Shown here: one piece after another, positions 21,914-21,938 of the stretch
Numbering within the stretch: the stretch's first letter is position 1
Layout of the letters: each line of letters opens with the position of its first letter
From: SKLM01 sp964450435
GTDB lineage: Bacteria; Chloroflexota; Anaerolineae; B4-G1
NCBI GenBank assembly: GCA_964450435.1
Contig: CAYVCX010000052.1
Span: 1-21,938, forward strand
Length of the DNA: 21,938 nucleotides
Direction of reading: 5' to 3'
Notes under the pieces: model-generated
The model's input: the letters and a program-made list of their open reading frames with translations, nothing else
Told to the model about the DNA's origin: nothing
Database searches by the model: none
Program-made: the position numbers and the translations under genes

Positions 21914-21938
21914 CTTGTCCGTGGACTCAAGCGGTAAC

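Larger units (their letters stand above)
21380..21938. other. Right-edge region without a recognised gene
   Basis: About 560 bases in which no open frame on either strand looks like a known family. Content: a plus-strand promoter (21606-21634), a perfect terminator-like hairpin (21642-21668) and a terminal hairpin (21893-21913). A plus-strand frame from about 21726 to 21936 reads GLYEGWFALTGRQSTQGGVE and later VRKDLPSSQLPHRKRMGL, with a stop at 21935-21937; composition is Arg/Ser/Pro rich and no zinc finger or catalytic motif is seen, so it is not called as a gene. Confidence 0.4.

Overview
This looks like a chromosomal segment of a GC-rich bacterium. The gene content (GyrA with a GyrA box, a GT39-type polytopic glycosyltransferase, paired UvrD-type helicases, an acyl-CoA dehydrogenase/MDR pair and a glycolate/glyoxylate cluster) would fit a Chloroflexota (Anaerolineae-like) genome or metagenome bin. 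That placement is an impression from protein style, not a demonstrated assignment. No rRNA, tRNA or CRISPR array was recognised. Every convincing protein-coding gene, apart from an insertion-sequence remnant at the left edge, is on the minus strand and is read right to left.

Left edge (1-865): the tail of an IS21-family istB and two copies of the IS21-type terminal repeat end at about 292. They are followed by about 570 bases of apparently decayed coding sequence. Next (866-3545) comes a leftward operon of acyl-CoA dehydrogenase, an MDR-family oxidoreductase without its zinc ligands and a small four-helix membrane protein. Its promoter region (3546-3940) carries an unusual set of at least seven ATTTGGGATA boxes in two clusters, one of them including a perfect palindrome. 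An AlbA_2/ATPase/winged-helix regulator-like gene (3941-5305) follows gyrA (5346-7796) by 40 bases. gyrA has a clear promoter, a TTG start, and Ala83/Asn87 at the quinolone positions. A GT39-like membrane glycosyltransferase (7919-9514) has its own putative promoter.

Middle (9884-14438): two adjacent superfamily 1 helicase genes. The downstream one has all the motifs. The upstream one has a good Walker A but a substituted Walker B, so the pair looks like an active motor plus a degenerate partner, as in AddAB/AdnAB-type machines but with no nuclease domain visible. Next (14637-17300) are a GT4 glycosyltransferase with a C-terminal membrane anchor and a PAPS-type sulfotransferase, possibly making a sulfated glycolipid.

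Right part (17540-21379): a probable glyoxylate operon. A strong promoter and a roughly 225-base structured leader precede a class V aminotransferase (alanine/serine-glyoxylate type), a GlcD-like FAD oxidase and a DapA/HOGA-family aldolase. Together these could make glyoxylate from glycolate or 4-hydroxy-2-oxoglutarate and aminate it to glycine. The last 540 bases have no recognisable gene. They contain a plus-strand promoter running directly into a terminator-like hairpin, and a terminal hairpin that resembles an IS200/IS605 right end.
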